Shown: positions 1 to 10,235, counted from the first letter of the stretch. The stretch: DNA of 64,000 nt from Streptococcaceae bacterium AF77-01CM03A (GCA_027665725.1 JAQDDS010000005.1:11289-75288); one strand, 5' to 3'. Numbers and translations are program-made. Notes: generated by a model from the letters alone, not told the origin.

Positions 1-406
1 TAACTGTCTCATCAATGGCTTTCATATAGGATTTTATCAGAATAGCATTGAGAATATGTTCTTGTTTATCCTTTGAAAAAGGGATTTTTTGGTATTCTCT
101 CTGATAGAGGGTATGCAAAGATGTTAAATCTTTTGGGTTTACAGCTTTAAACAGTTGATTTCTGAATTCAGAATTAGCATCGTGGTGAAAGTCTCTCGCT
201 AAAAATAAGAGTTCTTCTACGTTAGCATGGATATTCTCTAAAGCAGCAAATAACTTTTGAGCAGATATTTCACTCTGACCATTTTCAAAACGCGACAATA
301 AGGATGCTGAAAAGCGTCCACCTGTTGCTTTTCTCAAGGAAATTTTTCTTGATTCTCGTAGCTCTTTAAAAACTTTTCCTAAATTCTTCATCCTCTTACC
401 ACTCAT
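1..406 (-). CDS. Rgg/MutR-family transcriptional regulator (partial, N-terminal part)
   Basis: An open frame runs leftward from an ATG at 404-406 off the window edge, giving about 135 codons. The N-terminus is an XRE-type helix-turn-helix with the sequences KELRESRKIS, FSASLLSRFENG and ISAQKLFAALENI. It continues into the helical region typical of Rgg/MutR/RopB regulators, which bind DNA and are controlled by short peptides. A second ATG at 389-391 is possible, but an AAGAGG motif directly abuts it. The gene is divergent from the ECF S-component gene at 523, and the 116-bp gap holds an imperfect palindrome, so it may regulate that neighbour. No pheromone-like small ORF was seen. The C-terminal domain lies outside the window. 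Confidence 0.82.
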   Translation of the reverse strand, partial: MSGKRMKNLGKVFKELRESRKISLRKATGGRFSASLLSRFENGQSEISAQKLFAALENIHANVEELLFLARDFHHDANSEFRNQLFKAVNPKDLTSLHTLYQREYQKIPFSKDKQEHILNAILIKSYMKAIDETV

Positions 407-446
407 CTTTTATTTTTTCCTATTTTACCACATTTCCTAATAAATA

Positions 447-461
447 CTAGTTCCAAACTAG
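447..461. promoter_or_regulatory. imperfect palindrome in the rgg/S-component intergenic gap
   Basis: The sequence CTAGTTCCAAACTAG has 6-bp inverted arms. It lies between two divergent genes, about 60 bp upstream of the gene at 523. It could be an operator for the divergent Rgg-like regulator. The assignment rests only on symmetry and position. Confidence 0.3.
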
Positions 462-522
462 CATTTACAATCTGCCACAGGCATGATACAATGAAAACCA
501 TCAGATATACGAAGGAGAACTT

Positions 523-1092
523 ATGAAAAAGAATATCTTGACAACCCTTGTTGCTGCCCTTGTCTACTTTCTCTGTATCGGAGTCGGAGTTCTACTAGGA
601 AATCTTGTCGACCACACTGGAAATATGTTTTATGCCCCTGCCTTTTCTGCTCTTGTGGGTGGTAGCGTCTATATGATCCTTTTAGCAAAGGTTCCTCGCT
701 TTGGAGCGATTACAACGATTGGGCTCGTTATCTCTCTCTTTTTCCTCGGGAGCAAGCATGGTGCTGGAGCCTTTCTCCCAGGAATCATCTGTGGACTTGC
801 GGCGGATGGCATCGCCCATCTTGGTCATTACAAGGATAAGGTCAAGAACCTCCTTTCCTTTCTAGTATTTGCTTTTGGCACCACCGGTCCCATTCTACTT
901 ATGTGGATAACCCCTCAAGCTTATATAGCAACTCTAGTAGCTCGTGGGAAATCTCAGGACTATATTGACCGCATTATGGCCTCACCGAATCTCGGTAATA
1001 TCCTACTTTTTATCGCAAGTGTCCTCATTGGTGCTTTACTTGGCGCCCTGATTGGACAAGCACTTTGTAAGAAGTTGACACATAAAAGTTAG
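523..1092 (+). CDS. MptD-family putative ECF transporter S component
   Basis: This 189-residue membrane protein has about five or six hydrophobic segments. It begins with LVYFLCIGVGVLLG and has a small-residue-rich stretch, SALVGGSVYMILL, near residues 42-55. Length and pattern match the MptD-like family of predicted substrate-binding S components of energy-coupling-factor vitamin/metabolite transporters, which borrow a shared EcfAAT module encoded elsewhere. No EcfA or EcfT gene is adjacent, so the substrate cannot be read from context. A GAAGGAGA ribosome-binding site precedes the ATG. The gene is divergent from the Rgg regulator and ends at a bidirectional terminator shared with metI. Confidence 0.7.
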   Translation: MKKNILTTLVAALVYFLCIGVGVLLGNLVDHTGNMFYAPAFSALVGGSVYMILLAKVPRFGAITTIGLVISLFFLGSKHGAGAFLPGIICGLAADGIAHLGHYKDKVKNLLSFLVFAFGTTGPILLMWITPQAYIATLVARGKSQDYIDRIMASPNLGNILLFIASVLIGALLGALIGQALCKKLTHKS

Positions 1093-1097
1093 ATAAT

Positions 1098-1125
1098 AAA
1101 AAAGAGCTAGAAGGCTCTTTTTTTA
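1098..1125. terminator. bidirectional terminator between the S-component gene and metI
   Basis: A stem AAAGAGC / GCTCTTT (1101-1107 and 1114-1120) is flanked by A-rich sequence on the left and a T-run on the right. It can serve both converging transcripts. The metI stop codon lies inside the T-run. Confidence 0.8.
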
Positions 1126-1815
1126 TTTATGACTTAATTTCTTGGTCAAGAAGTCTCCCAAGAACTGAATTGTAAAGATAATCAAGATAATGATGAGAGT
1201 CGCAAGGACTGTTACATCATGATTGAAACGGTTAAATCCATAGGCGATAGCTACATTACCGATACCACCTGCTCCGACCGCTCCCGCCATAGCTGTTTCA
1301 CCGACTAGTGAGATCAAGGTCACAGTTGTCACACGGATCAAGTCTGGTAGACCTTCTGATAGGTAAACACCTACGATGTCCCAGAATGTAGCTCCACTGG
1401 CTTGAGCTGCCTCGATAACACCTCCGTCAAGCTCTGCCAATACCACCTGTACTTGACGGGCAAAAAAGGCAAAGACTGCAAAAGATAGGGGTACAATAGC
1501 CGCATTTGGTCCGATACTTGTCCCTACGATTAGATGAGAGAAGGGTGACAAGACAGCCAAGAGAATGATAAATGGCACCGCACGGAAGATAGAGGTAATC
1601 TTGTCTAAAATCCAGAAAACAACTTTATTTTCCAAGACACCACCCGGTGCAGTCAAGACAAGGAAAAGCCCTGCAACCAGCCCTAGAAAACCTCCGATGA
1701 TGAAGGAAAGAACCGTCATATAAAGGGTCAAGTAGATTGCTGTTCCCCAGCCAGCTTGACCAGACCAACCCATCTTGTAGACGTTTGGTAAGTATGCTTT
1801 AATCAATTCTGCCAT
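1123..1815 (-). CDS. metI: methionine ABC transporter permease MetI
   Basis: The 230-residue membrane permease has five or so hydrophobic helices and the binding-protein-dependent transport motif around EAAQASGATFWDIV (residues about 135-150), which contacts the ATPase. MetI forms the channel of the MetNIQ importer for methionine. The start follows metN by 1 bp (metN stop 1817, metI start 1815), so the two are co-translated. It is the last gene of the leftward metQ-peptidase-metN-metI cluster and ends in the bidirectional terminator. Length is normal for the family. Confidence 0.93.
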   Translation of the reverse strand: MAELIKAYLPNVYKMGWSGQAGWGTAIYLTLYMTVLSFIIGGFLGLVAGLFLVLTAPGGVLENKVVFWILDKITSIFRAVPFIILLAVLSPFSHLIVGTSIGPNAAIVPLSFAVFAFFARQVQVVLAELDGGVIEAAQASGATFWDIVGVYLSEGLPDLIRVTTVTLISLVGETAMAGAVGAGGIGNVAIAYGFNRFNHDVTVLATLIIILIIFTIQFLGDFLTKKLSHK

Positions 1816-1816
1816 C

Positions 1817-2878
1817 TTACTGTCCTCCCTTCAATACTTTTAGTTGCACACCAGCCTGACGGATGGCATCTTGAGCGCTTGCCAAGGCTTCTTTTTCCCC
1901 TGACAAGACAACCACAAGTTCACCCACAGGAGTACCATCCAAAATTTCAATGTTTCCATAGAGAATATTGGCTGTTACTTGGTAGTGCTTGTACAATTCA
2001 TTCAGAAGTGGTTCATCTGTAGAAGCGCCTGCATACTTGAGTTGTACCAAAATGCTGTTTTCAGATAAGTGCTCTACGATTTCTTGCTTTTCAATCTTGA
2101 CCATAGCTTCATCGATACCTGTCGCCGTTGAGATAAAGTCCTGGGTCAATGGTTGCTTAGGATCTGAGAAGATTTCAAGAACGCTACCCTCTTCAATCAG
2201 ACGACCATCCTGCATCACTGCTACACGGTTAGCAATATCTTTGACAATCTGCATCTCGTGTGTAATCAGGACAATGGTCAAACCTAGTTTACGGTTCAAT
2301 TCTTGCAAGAGTGACAAGATTTGTTTCGTTGTCTTTGGATCAAGAGCTGAAGTTGACTCGTCCGAAATCAAGATTTTTGGATCATTGGCCAAGGCACGCG
2401 CAATAGCCACACGTTGTTTTTGACCTCCAGATAATTGTGAAGGATAGTTTTCGGCACGATCTGCAAGACCAACCAAGTCCAACAACTTAGCTACTTTAGC
2501 CTTCTTTTCTTCCTTGCTGAGGCCAGAGTGTTTGAGGGCAAAGGCTACGTTTTCCTCTGCTGTCTTCTGACTCATAAGGTTAAAGTGTTGGAAAATCATC
2601 CCAATATCTTGACGCTTACGACGTAATTGCCCAGCAGTTAAGGTTTCTTTACCATCGAAGATCACATCATCATCTACAGTAATTCGACCTGCAGATGGTT
2701 TTTGTAAAAGGTTAATCACACGAACCAGGGTTGATTTCCCTGCTCCAGAATATCCTACAATCCCGTAGATATCCCCTTCTTGGATGTGAATGGTCACATC
2801 CTTGACCGCTGTGATGGTTCTTTTCTTTTGGTGGAAAGTCACATCAATCTGGTCTAATTTGATAATATCTCTACTCAT
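1817..2878 (-). CDS. metN: methionine import ATP-binding protein MetN
   Basis: This 353-residue ABC ATPase has Walker [10 protein letters not shown] near residue 42, the signature LSGGQKQR near 150, Walker [15 protein letters not shown] near 170 and the H-loop ITHEM near 206. A C-terminal NIL domain (about 270-350) binds methionine and down-regulates transport in this family. The ATG overlaps the end of the upstream M20 peptidase gene by 8 bp, which indicates translational coupling. It energises uptake through MetI of methionine delivered by the lipoprotein MetQ. Confidence 0.95.
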   Translation of the reverse strand: MSRDIIKLDQIDVTFHQKKRTITAVKDVTIHIQEGDIYGIVGYSGAGKSTLVRVINLLQKPSAGRITVDDDVIFDGKETLTAGQLRRKRQDIGMIFQHFNLMSQKTAEENVAFALKHSGLSKEEKKAKVAKLLDLVGLADRAENYPSQLSGGQKQRVAIARALANDPKILISDESTSALDPKTTKQILSLLQELNRKLGLTIVLITHEMQIVKDIANRVAVMQDGRLIEEGSVLEIFSDPKQPLTQDFISTATGIDEAMVKIEKQEIVEHLSENSILVQLKYAGASTDEPLLNELYKHYQVTANILYGNIEILDGTPVGELVVVLSGEKEALASAQDAIRQAGVQLKVLKGGQ

Positions 2879-4244
2879 AACTTCTAATCAGCTCCTCTAC
2901 TAATTCAATATGGGTGTAATAATCGGCGATTCGCACATTTTCATCTCCACCATGGTCTCGGCTATTGGCATTTCCTAGACCAAAGGCAACCATAGGTACT
3001 TCTAAGGCATCAAATACCGTATGCATAGGACCTGTACCAGCTGTTGTTGGCAAGACGGATACGCCCTGTGGATAGAATTTCTTGGCCAGCTCAATAACAT
3101 TGAGAATAGATGGTGCACTCATATCGCTTCGATAGCTCATCTCACCCAAAGTATAGTACAATTCTACCTTATCAAAACCGTTTTTGTCTAGTTGTTTCCG
3201 GATTTTCCCCAAAACATCATGTGGTTCTAAGCCAGGAACCAAACGAACCTCTAGTTTAGCGCTAGCTTCTGCTGGCAGAATTGTTTTAACTCCTTGACCT
3301 TGATAACCAGACTGAATCCCTTCGATATTGAGTGCTGGTTCAAAGAAGAACCGTTTTAGAAAGGCTGTACGTTCCTCTTGTAAAAGAGGCAATTCCAAGC
3401 CATAAATCTGGCTGATCTCATCTGGGTTGCGTTGGGCATAGGTTTCAACCAAGGCTAACTCACGTTCGTTTGGTTCCTGCACATCATCGTACAAACCTTC
3501 CACCAAGATACGGCCGTCGGCAGCGCGAAGACTAGTCAAAGCTTGAATGATATACCATGGAGCTGATTCGATGACTCCACCATAGCTGGAATGGATATCT
3601 ACGTCTGCACTCTTGACCTTGGCATCAAAGGTCACAATTCCCTTGTTTCCACCAGAGATTTCTAACTGTTCCAAGGCATTCTTGGTACCTTGTTCCCAGA
3701 CTAATAAATCTGCGCCTCGGAGTTTGTCTGCATGTTTTTCTAGATATTTATCTAAATCCATAGAGGCAGACTCTTCTGCCCCTTCCATAATGAAGCTGAT
3801 ATTGACTGGAAGATCATCGTGATGTTGCATGTATTTTCTCAGAGCGCTCAAGCGAGCAGTGATATGTCCCTTATCATCATCAACCCCGCGTCCATACATG
3901 ATGCCATCACGCACAGAAAGCGTAAATGGATCCTCTGTCCAGACTTGGTCGCCATCCGCAGGTACTGTGTCATAGTGGTTGTAGAAAATGATAGTCTTGG
4001 CATTTGGGCGTGAACTTTTAAAATGCGCCATGACAAAAGGTGCTGTATAGCTCTCGTCAATCTCGATCTCTGCACCTACGCGCTTGAAGATTTCGCCTAG
4101 ATAACGAGCTACCTCTTTCAGGCCAACTTGTTGGGCAAAGACTGATTTTTTAGAAATCAAGGTACGCAAAACTTCAAAGTAATGCTGCGCTACATGATCC
4201 TTTTCAAACTTTTCAATTTGCTCTTCTTGGCTAGGGAAAACCAT
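2871..4244 (-). CDS. M20-family metallopeptidase (dipeptidase/deacylase-like) in the met import operon
   Basis: The 457-residue protein has the M20 fold. Metal-ligand motifs are FYNHYDTVP (about residue 88), GRGVDDDKG (about 114, with the bridging Asp), MEGAEESAS (about 149, catalytic Glu) and a C-terminal HGGDEN motif. A dimerisation domain lies between. Members hydrolyse dipeptides or N-acyl amino acids. The position between metQ and metN, overlapping metN by 8 bp, suggests it releases methionine from imported peptides or derivatives, but the substrate is inferred. A homologous gene occupies the same place in pneumococcal met loci, from memory. Confidence 0.85.
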   Translation of the reverse strand: MVFPSQEEQIEKFEKDHVAQHYFEVLRTLISKKSVFAQQVGLKEVARYLGEIFKRVGAEIEIDESYTAPFVMAHFKSSRPNAKTIIFYNHYDTVPADGDQVWTEDPFTLSVRDGIMYGRGVDDDKGHITARLSALRKYMQHHDDLPVNISFIMEGAEESASMDLDKYLEKHADKLRGADLLVWEQGTKNALEQLEISGGNKGIVTFDAKVKSADVDIHSSYGGVIESAPWYIIQALTSLRAADGRILVEGLYDDVQEPNERELALVETYAQRNPDEISQIYGLELPLLQEERTAFLKRFFFEPALNIEGIQSGYQGQGVKTILPAEASAKLEVRLVPGLEPHDVLGKIRKQLDKNGFDKVELYYTLGEMSYRSDMSAPSILNVIELAKKFYPQGVSVLPTTAGTGPMHTVFDALEVPMVAFGLGNANSRDHGGDENVRIADYYTHIELVEELIRSYE

Positions 4245-4321
4245 TTTCTCTCTACCTTTCTACTAGGACTTGTACCTTTAGAATCAATACAAGTGGATGT
4301 TCCTTTTCTTTAGTCTCTATA

Positions 4322-4356
4322 TAAAAGCAAGAGGTGGAAAAAATCTCTCCCACCTC
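4322..4356 (-). terminator. hairpin after metQ (attenuator or partial terminator)
   Basis: On the minus strand GAGGTGG pairs with CCACCTC (forward 4331-4337 and 4350-4356), followed by a short T-rich tract. It lies between metQ and the peptidase gene, so it probably makes metQ more highly expressed than the downstream transporter genes. Confidence 0.6.
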
Positions 4357-4366
4357 CCTGTGTTTA

Positions 4367-5221
4367 TTACCAAACTGGTTGATCCAAGCCGTCTGAAGTT
4401 TCTTCGATGACTTTTTTCACTTCGTCAGTGTGGTAAGCTGCGATAATTTTCTTGATTGCATCAGCTTTAGGTGATGATTCCCAATCTTTTTTCGCAACGA
4501 TGATGTTGTACCATTGTTTTGAGTTTTCGTCAGCTTGCTCTTTAAAGAGTGCTTTCTTGTAGTCCAATTTTGCTTCTGTAACAAAAGTGTTGTTTACAAC
4601 TGCTGCATCAACTGAAGTCAATGAACGAGCTGTTTGGCTAGCGTCCAACTCAGTGATTTTCAAGTTCTTTGGATTTTCTTTGATGTTTGCGATGGTAGCA
4701 AGTTCAGTTCCTGAAACATCCAATTTAATCAAACCTGCTGATTGAAGAAGGTAAAGGGCACGGCTTTCGTTAGTAGCATCGTTTGGAATTGCAATTTCAC
4801 CGTTGTTTGGGATTTCTTCCACTTTAGTATACTTGTTTTCTTCACCGTTTTTACCTGAGTAAAGGCGGATTGGTGAGATATAAGTATCTGCAATCGCTAC
4901 AAGGTCTTTGCCGTTTTCTTTGTTCCAGTTGTTCAAGAAGTTGTAGTGTTGGAAAGCGTTCAAGTCTACTTCACCATCAGCAGTTGCTTTGTTTGGTTGT
5001 GAGTAGTCAGTGAACTCTGTGAATTCCAATTTAATTCCATCTTTTTCAACCAATTCTTGAATTTTATCCCAACGCGCTTCTTCTGAACCGCTACGGTTAA
5101 CAGTTGCGATTTTAACTGTAGTTGTATTGTCTGCTTTCTTGTCTGAATTTCCGCAAGCTACAAGTGTAAGGCCTGCTACTGTAGCGATCGCCGCCACGCT
5201 TAACCATTTTTTGATTTTCAT
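4367..5221 (-). CDS. metQ: methionine-binding lipoprotein MetQ
   Basis: This 284-residue substrate-binding lipoprotein of the NLPA/MetQ family has a signal peptide with lipobox LVACG (Cys about residue 22), so it is anchored by a lipidated cysteine. The body shows family landmarks such as VDLNAFQHYNFL and ISPIRLYSGK, lining the methionine pocket. I chose the internal ATG at 5219-5221 over a longer frame from 5263 because AAAGGAGAA sits just upstream of it and the signal peptide starts there. It delivers methionine to MetNI. A perfect MET-box lies about 80 bp upstream. Confidence 0.95.
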   Translation of the reverse strand: MKIKKWLSVAAIATVAGLTLVACGNSDKKADNTTTVKIATVNRSGSEEARWDKIQELVEKDGIKLEFTEFTDYSQPNKATADGEVDLNAFQHYNFLNNWNKENGKDLVAIADTYISPIRLYSGKNGEENKYTKVEEIPNNGEIAIPNDATNESRALYLLQSAGLIKLDVSGTELATIANIKENPKNLKITELDASQTARSLTSVDAAVVNNTFVTEAKLDYKKALFKEQADENSKQWYNIIVAKKDWESSPKADAIKKIIAAYHTDEVKKVIEETSDGLDQPVW

Positions 5222-5298
5222 GATTCGTTCTCCTTTAAAAATAATACCGTAATAGTATCTCATACTTTATTTGATTTCGCAAATTGTTATTATATAGG

Positions 5299-5327
5299 CA
5301 GACATATAGTTTGAAACTATATGTCTG
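5299..5327. promoter_or_regulatory. MET-box operator (MtaR/MetR type) upstream of metQ
   Basis: Two 14-bp arms, 5299-5312 and 5314-5327, are perfect inverted repeats around a central G. The core TATAGTTTGAAACTATA matches the streptococcal MET-box bound by the LysR-type methionine regulator MtaR/MetR. On the metQ strand a TTGCGA/GATACT promoter-like pair lies between the box and metQ, and a TATAAT abuts the box, fitting activation from an upstream site under methionine limitation. Confidence 0.85.
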
Positions 5328-5333
5328 AAAGTT

Positions 5334-5367
5334 GCAAAATCATCCATTTACTAGAGAATGGATGATT
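5334..5367 (-). terminator. terminator after the amino-acid-binding lipoprotein gene
   Basis: An 11-bp perfect stem (5338-5348 with 5357-5367) lies immediately downstream of the gene ending at 5376, followed on the minus strand by TTTTGC. The T-run is short, so termination may be partial. Confidence 0.6.
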
Positions 5368-5375
5368 GCTAAACA

Positions 5376-6251
<876 letters not shown>

Positions 6252-6320
6252 TTAACAGAAAATATTTTTTTTCGCCATTATATGATATCTATCTCGGTGA
6301 TAGGTTTTTTTTATGGCTGA

Positions 6321-6644
6321 CTAAAAGACCAGACGCAAGACTGCAACCAAGACTACTCCAAAAAGAACCGTACCCACTAGATTGCGGTAGCGAAAGGCTA
6401 CAAAAGCCGTTGGAAAAACAGCCAAAAAGTCCAGCCACTTGATCTGAGGTAGGCTCCCAACCTTACCTAACACCACACTTGAAAGAATCAAGGCAAAGAT
6501 AATGGAAACAGGCAAAAATTTCAAAAAACGCTCAACGATAGCTGGCAACCCCTTGTACTTAACCAATATGAAGGGAATCATACGAGGTATCCAAGTCACT
6601 AGGCCCGAAAAGATAACGGCTAACAAAAGATATTTACTGACCAT
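6321..6644 (-). CDS. azlD: branched-chain amino acid exporter small subunit AzlD
   Basis: This 107-residue membrane protein of the AzlD family has four hydrophobic stretches and the family signature TWIPRMIPF near residue 17. With AzlC it forms a two-component exporter for branched-chain amino acids and analogues such as azaleucine. The start overlaps the end of azlC by 11 bp. The next downstream gene is the amino-acid binding lipoprotein, about 100 bp away. Confidence 0.85.
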   Translation of the reverse strand: MVSKYLLLAVIFSGLVTWIPRMIPFILVKYKGLPAIVERFLKFLPVSIIFALILSSVVLGKVGSLPQIKWLDFLAVFPTAFVAFRYRNLVGTVLFGVVLVAVLRLVF

Positions 6645-7329
6645 CTAAGACCACCCCCATTGTACATCCAAGTAGCGTCGCAAATAGAACAGCTAGAGAC
6701 TGAGACACCACTGTCAAGAGCAAAAAGAAAGACACCGTAACAACTGCTAGGATCTTCAGCAGATTGCGGACAGGAATCCGTCTTTGCATAATCTGGAACT
6801 GCGAAGCAAAAATCCCGATAAACATTCCCACAAGGGCAAAATCAAGGCCAAAGATTTCTGGATTTGGCAGTAAACCACCTAGAGCTGTCCCAACAACTGT
6901 CCCAACAAACCAAGCTACATAACTGTTGAGATTATTCCCATGCATCCACATAGGATTGATCTTGTCTGTATGGGCTAATTCTCCCATCAAAACCCCGTAA
7001 GTCTCATCTGTCAAGAGACTAGACATACCGATATTTTGCCAGAGACTGGTATGACGGAAATAGGTCGACGCATGCAAGCTCAGCAAAAAGAGTCGTAAAT
7101 TGATTAAAAAGACTGTCATGGCAATGGCTGCTACAGGTGCTTGGACCGCAATCAATGCCAACATGGCAAACTGGGCGCTCCCAGCATAAACAAAGAGGCT
7201 CATCAGGCCCATCTCAACAGGTGTCACATAGGGAGAACCGATAATGCCACAAGCAAGACCGATGCTGATATAACCTAAAGCCGTCGGTACAGCTGCTTGT
7301 ACACCCTCCCAAAATCCTTTTTCTTTCAT
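6634..7329 (-). CDS. azlC: branched-chain amino acid exporter large subunit AzlC
   Basis: This membrane protein of about 231 residues in the AzlC family begins MKEKGFWEGVQAAVPTALGY and carries the conserved NLRLFLLSLHAS segment near residue 100. I prefer the ATG at 7327-7329 over a GTG start at 7341 because AGGAGG lies immediately upstream of it. It is the large subunit of the AzlCD exporter and overlaps azlD by 11 bp. Confidence 0.86.
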   Translation of the reverse strand: MKEKGFWEGVQAAVPTALGYISIGLACGIIGSPYVTPVEMGLMSLFVYAGSAQFAMLALIAVQAPVAAIAMTVFLINLRLFLLSLHASTYFRHTSLWQNIGMSSLLTDETYGVLMGELAHTDKINPMWMHGNNLNSYVAWFVGTVVGTALGGLLPNPEIFGLDFALVGMFIGIFASQFQIMQRRIPVRNLLKILAVVTVSFFLLLTVVSQSLAVLFATLLGCTMGVVLDGQ

Positions 7330-7502
7330 AAACCTCCTCACTATTCATTCCTTCATCAACTGCTTTCTAAACAGTCATAGCAAAAATTATTATAACACAT
7401 TCATAAAATAGAAAAAAGTTTAGAATTTGAAGTTAATAAAACACTGTTTGTTTTTGTCATCAAATAGCTGCTATCTTAATAAACTCTCTCATTTGTCCAA
7501 AC

Positions 7503-7528
7503 AAAAAAGCCAGCCTAGAGCTAACTCT
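7503..7528 (-). terminator. terminator of the tsaB-rimI-tsaD operon
   Basis: On the minus strand AGTTAGC can pair with GCTGGCT (using G-U pairs) and is followed by TTTTTTG directly after the tsaD stop codon. Confidence 0.65.
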
Positions 7529-8539
7529 TTATTCCATAGTATCAAAAGCGAGGCTAGGTTTGGCGTTTAGCTCCAAGCCTGCAAAATTTTCTTTGTTCCA
7601 CTCGCTAACGCTAGCATAGGCAATCATTCCCGCATTGTCTCCGCAAAGTCGTAGAGGTGGAATGATAACCTTGACATCGGTAATTTCGGATGCTAGGCGT
7701 TCTCTAAGACCTTTATTTGCAGCTACACCACCAGCCACGACTAGGGTTTTAACAGGATATTTCTCCAGGGCTTTCTTGGTTTTTGCCATGAGAATATCCA
7801 TGACTGCTGCTTGGAAGGAAGCAGATAGGTCTTCCTTGGATAAGCTTTCTCCCTTTTGCTCGGCATTGTGGTGGAGATTGATAAAGGCAGACTTCAAACC
7901 TGAGAATGAAAACTCCAGATTGTCTTCCTTGATCATGGCACGAGGGAAGTCATAAATATCCTGCCCCTGATGAGCCAACTCGTCAATCTCCCGACCTGCT
8001 GGATAGGTCAAACCCATAACACGGCCGACCTTATCATAGGCTTCACCAACTGCATCATCACGCGTTTCCCCAACAATCTTATAATCACCAGCTTCTGAAA
8101 CATAAACCAACTCTGTGTGTCCACCACTAACCAATAGAGCTAGCAAGGGGAATTCCAAGGGCTCCACACTTTGAGCCGCCATGAGGTGGCCAGCCATGTG
8201 ATTCACAGGGATAAGCGGAAGTCCATGGGCCCAAGCAAAAGCCTTGGCAGCTGACAAACCAACTAGCAATGCTCCGACCAATCCGGGTCCATACGTAACG
8301 GCAACAGCTGTAACATCTTCTTCGGTAATCCCTGCTTCTGCTAGAGCTTCCTCGATACAAGCTGTGATAACTTCGACATGGTGACGACTGGCTACTTCTG
8401 GCACTACGCCCCCAAAGCGCTTGTGACTTTCAATTTGACTAGCAATGACGTTGGACAAGAGCTCATCGTCGTTTTTTAAGACGGCGACACTGGTCTCATC
8501 ACAGGATGTCTCAAATGCTAAAATATATCTATCCTTCAT
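7529..8539 (-). CDS. tsaD: tRNA N6-adenosine threonylcarbamoyltransferase TsaD
   Basis: The 336-residue protein of the Kae1/Qri7 ASKHA fold has AFETSCDET at the N-terminus, the metal-binding HMAGHLMAA motif near residue 117 and [12 protein letters not shown] near 136. It transfers threonylcarbamoyl from TC-AMP to A37 of ANN-decoding tRNAs, working with TsaB, TsaC and TsaE. Length is standard. It overlaps rimI by 11 bp and is the last gene of the tsaB-rimI-tsaD operon. Confidence 0.96.
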   Translation of the reverse strand: MKDRYILAFETSCDETSVAVLKNDDELLSNVIASQIESHKRFGGVVPEVASRHHVEVITACIEEALAEAGITEEDVTAVAVTYGPGLVGALLVGLSAAKAFAWAHGLPLIPVNHMAGHLMAAQSVEPLEFPLLALLVSGGHTELVYVSEAGDYKIVGETRDDAVGEAYDKVGRVMGLTYPAGREIDELAHQGQDIYDFPRAMIKEDNLEFSFSGLKSAFINLHHNAEQKGESLSKEDLSASFQAAVMDILMAKTKKALEKYPVKTLVVAGGVAANKGLRERLASEITDVKVIIPPLRLCGDNAGMIAYASVSEWNKENFAGLELNAKPSLAFDTME

Positions 8540-8966
8540 CTATTTCTCTCTTCATGATAATGGCATCCTCAACTGGATCATGGTAGTAGGCCTTTCTCTC
8601 AGCGATGACCGCCATTTTTTCTTTCTTGTAAAATGCTTGCGCTCGTTGATTTGACTTTCTGACTTCGAGAAAAATCTCTTTGTCTGTCGGTAATTGAGCA
8701 AATAAGACTGATGCTATCCCCTGCCCCTGATAAGCTTTCTTGACAGCGATTTGCAAGACTTCTGCTTCAAAAAGATTCTCCTGAATTGCTAGAAAACCTA
8801 TCACTTCTTCCCCATCATAAGCTAGAGCATACCAAGTCTGGTCTTGGGACAGGTCTGCTTGGATTTGTTCCAAAGTCCAAGGACTGACGGGATAAACATC
8901 CGTCATCACTTCGTAGATAGCTTGTACCACATCAGGCTGCTGTTGGATTCGTTTGATTTCTATCAT
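8529..8966 (-). CDS. rimI: ribosomal-protein-alanine N-acetyltransferase RimI-like (GNAT)
   Basis: The 145-residue GNAT acetyltransferase has the acetyl-CoA pyrophosphate-binding motif [12 protein letters not shown] near residue 80 and [16 protein letters not shown] near 101-115. In E. coli RimI acetylates the N-terminus of ribosomal protein S18; in Firmicutes the gene commonly lies between tsaB and tsaD, as here, with 4-bp and 11-bp overlaps. The precise substrate in streptococci is inferred from the family. Confidence 0.88.
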   Translation of the reverse strand: MIEIKRIQQQPDVVQAIYEVMTDVYPVSPWTLEQIQADLSQDQTWYALAYDGEEVIGFLAIQENLFEAEVLQIAVKKAYQGQGIASVLFAQLPTDKEIFLEVRKSNQRAQAFYKKEKMAVIAERKAYYHDPVEDAIIMKREIDEG

Positions 8967-9646
8967 AGGCGTTTAATGTAAGACTCACCAGACTCGCTAT
9001 GGTTCTTGAGCCAATTTTCCTCAGCTTCAACACGTTTGAGGTAATTCGGCACAAAATCATGCAAGGAGTCTGCTTCCTTGTCCCAGGCCCAAAGAGCTAG
9101 ATTGGCTGCATTTGGTAAGGTTTCTTGGTAGCTAGCCTGCGACAATTGTTCTTGAATCTGCTCCACAAAGGCTCCAACTTCTCCGACAAAGGTTACCTGA
9201 TCAGCATCCTTAACTTTCTCTAAAACTTCTGCAAAAGACAAATGAGCTTCAGGAAAAACGGGATGGGTATTTTCATAAAATCCTGCATAAACATTGTTGC
9301 GACGCGCATCCATCAAAGGAACAACCAAACCTTGCTGCTGGCTCGGTACCAGAGCTAAAAGGCTAGACATCCCAACTAACTCAATGTTCAGGGTATGAGC
9401 CAAGGTCTTGGCAGTTGCTACTGCGATTCGCAAGCCAGTATAACTACCAGGCCCCTCTGCTACTACGATTCGATCCAAATCCTTTGGCGTCAAATCTAGA
9501 CTGGCCATCAAAAAATCGATGGCAGGCATGAGGGTAATACTGTGATTTTTCTTGATATTAATCGTCGTCTCGGCAAGAAGCTGCTTATCCTCTAAAATAG
9601 CGAGAGAAAGAGCCTTGCTGGACGTATCAAAAGCTAATACTTTCAT
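8963..9646 (-). CDS. tsaB: tRNA threonylcarbamoyladenosine biosynthesis protein TsaB
   Basis: The 227-residue ASKHA-fold protein starts MKVLAFDTSSKALSLAI and contains VAEGPGSYTGLRIAVATAK near residue 62, both typical of TsaB. It is the dimerisation partner that supports TsaD in forming t6A37 on tRNA and has lost the catalytic metal site of TsaD. It is the first gene of the operon and overlaps rimI by 4 bp (ATGA type). Confidence 0.94.
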   Translation of the reverse strand: MKVLAFDTSSKALSLAILEDKQLLAETTINIKKNHSITLMPAIDFLMASLDLTPKDLDRIVVAEGPGSYTGLRIAVATAKTLAHTLNIELVGMSSLLALVPSQQQGLVVPLMDARRNNVYAGFYENTHPVFPEAHLSFAEVLEKVKDADQVTFVGEVGAFVEQIQEQLSQASYQETLPNAANLALWAWDKEADSLHDFVPNYLKRVEAEENWLKNHSESGESYIKRL

Positions 9647-9725
9647 AACACATTCCTATCTTTTTGTCTGTTTACTATTATACTACAAAAGCTGACACAT
9701 GGGAATTTTCTTTGTTTTAAAACAA

Positions 9726-9752
9726 AATTGTCCTGCCAAACAGACAGGACAA
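9726..9752 (-). terminator. terminator of the small membrane-protein gene
   Basis: TTGTCCTG (9728-9735) pairs with CAGGACAA (9745-9752). On the minus strand it is followed by TTTTGTTTT. Confidence 0.75.
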
Positions 9753-9756
9753 GCAC

Positions 9757-9963
9757 TCAAGAATTCAAACCAAAGTAAAATACGAACCAGACCACATAGG
9801 TCACCATGAGAAGGAAAAACGAATACAGAGTCACGAAGCCAATCTTCCAAATGAGTTTGGCTTTCCTATACTCTAGCCGAGTATACAAAACATTTCCTCC
9901 GTAAACACAGGCAACGAATATCGCAAAGGCCAGAAGACGAATGATAATAGCTAGTTGAAACAT
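9757..9963 (-). CDS. small two-helix membrane protein of unknown function
   Basis: This 68-residue protein begins MFQLAIIIRLLAFAIFVACV and has a second hydrophobic segment near its C-terminus (FVTLYSFFLLMVTYVVWFVF). The chosen ATG at 9961-9963 follows a strong AGGAGGGCAGGAT ribosome-binding site; the longer frame from 10083 lacks such support. A basic stretch with RLEYRKAKLIW sits between the helices. It lies divergent from rpoY and has its own terminator. I do not recognise a function. Confidence 0.7.
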   Translation of the reverse strand: MFQLAIIIRLLAFAIFVACVYGGNVLYTRLEYRKAKLIWKIGFVTLYSFFLLMVTYVVWFVFYFGLNS

Positions 9964-10113
9964 ATCCTGCCCTCCTTCATAAGGAAAAACCTCTTTTCTA
10001 ACTTTATTATAGCACTTGATTCCAAAGTCTTCAAATACTTGTATCGGGCACAATGAAACACATTTCAAGCTCCTTACTTTCATGTTTCCTGCTTTTACTA
10101 ATTCCCCTTTTTA

Positions 10114-10122
10114 TGTTATAAT
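10114..10122 (+). promoter_or_regulatory. extended -10 promoter for rpoY-rnjA
   Basis: TGTTATAAT is an extended -10 (TGnTATAAT) about 115 bp upstream of rpoY. No good -35 is visible, which is common with extended -10 promoters in streptococci. Confidence 0.55.
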
Positions 10123-10235
10123 TGAAATAATTGTAACGAATCAAGGTCAATACAGGCAGAAAATGAAATAGAAACAAACAGCTTCAAGCTGGTAATTTTT
10201 TGAATACAGCTGACCTGAAAACAGAAAGGAAACAC

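Noticed and set aside
1989..2423. 144-codon plus-strand ORF opposite metN
   Set aside because: metN is fully motif-supported; the antisense frame has no start signals and biased shadow composition.
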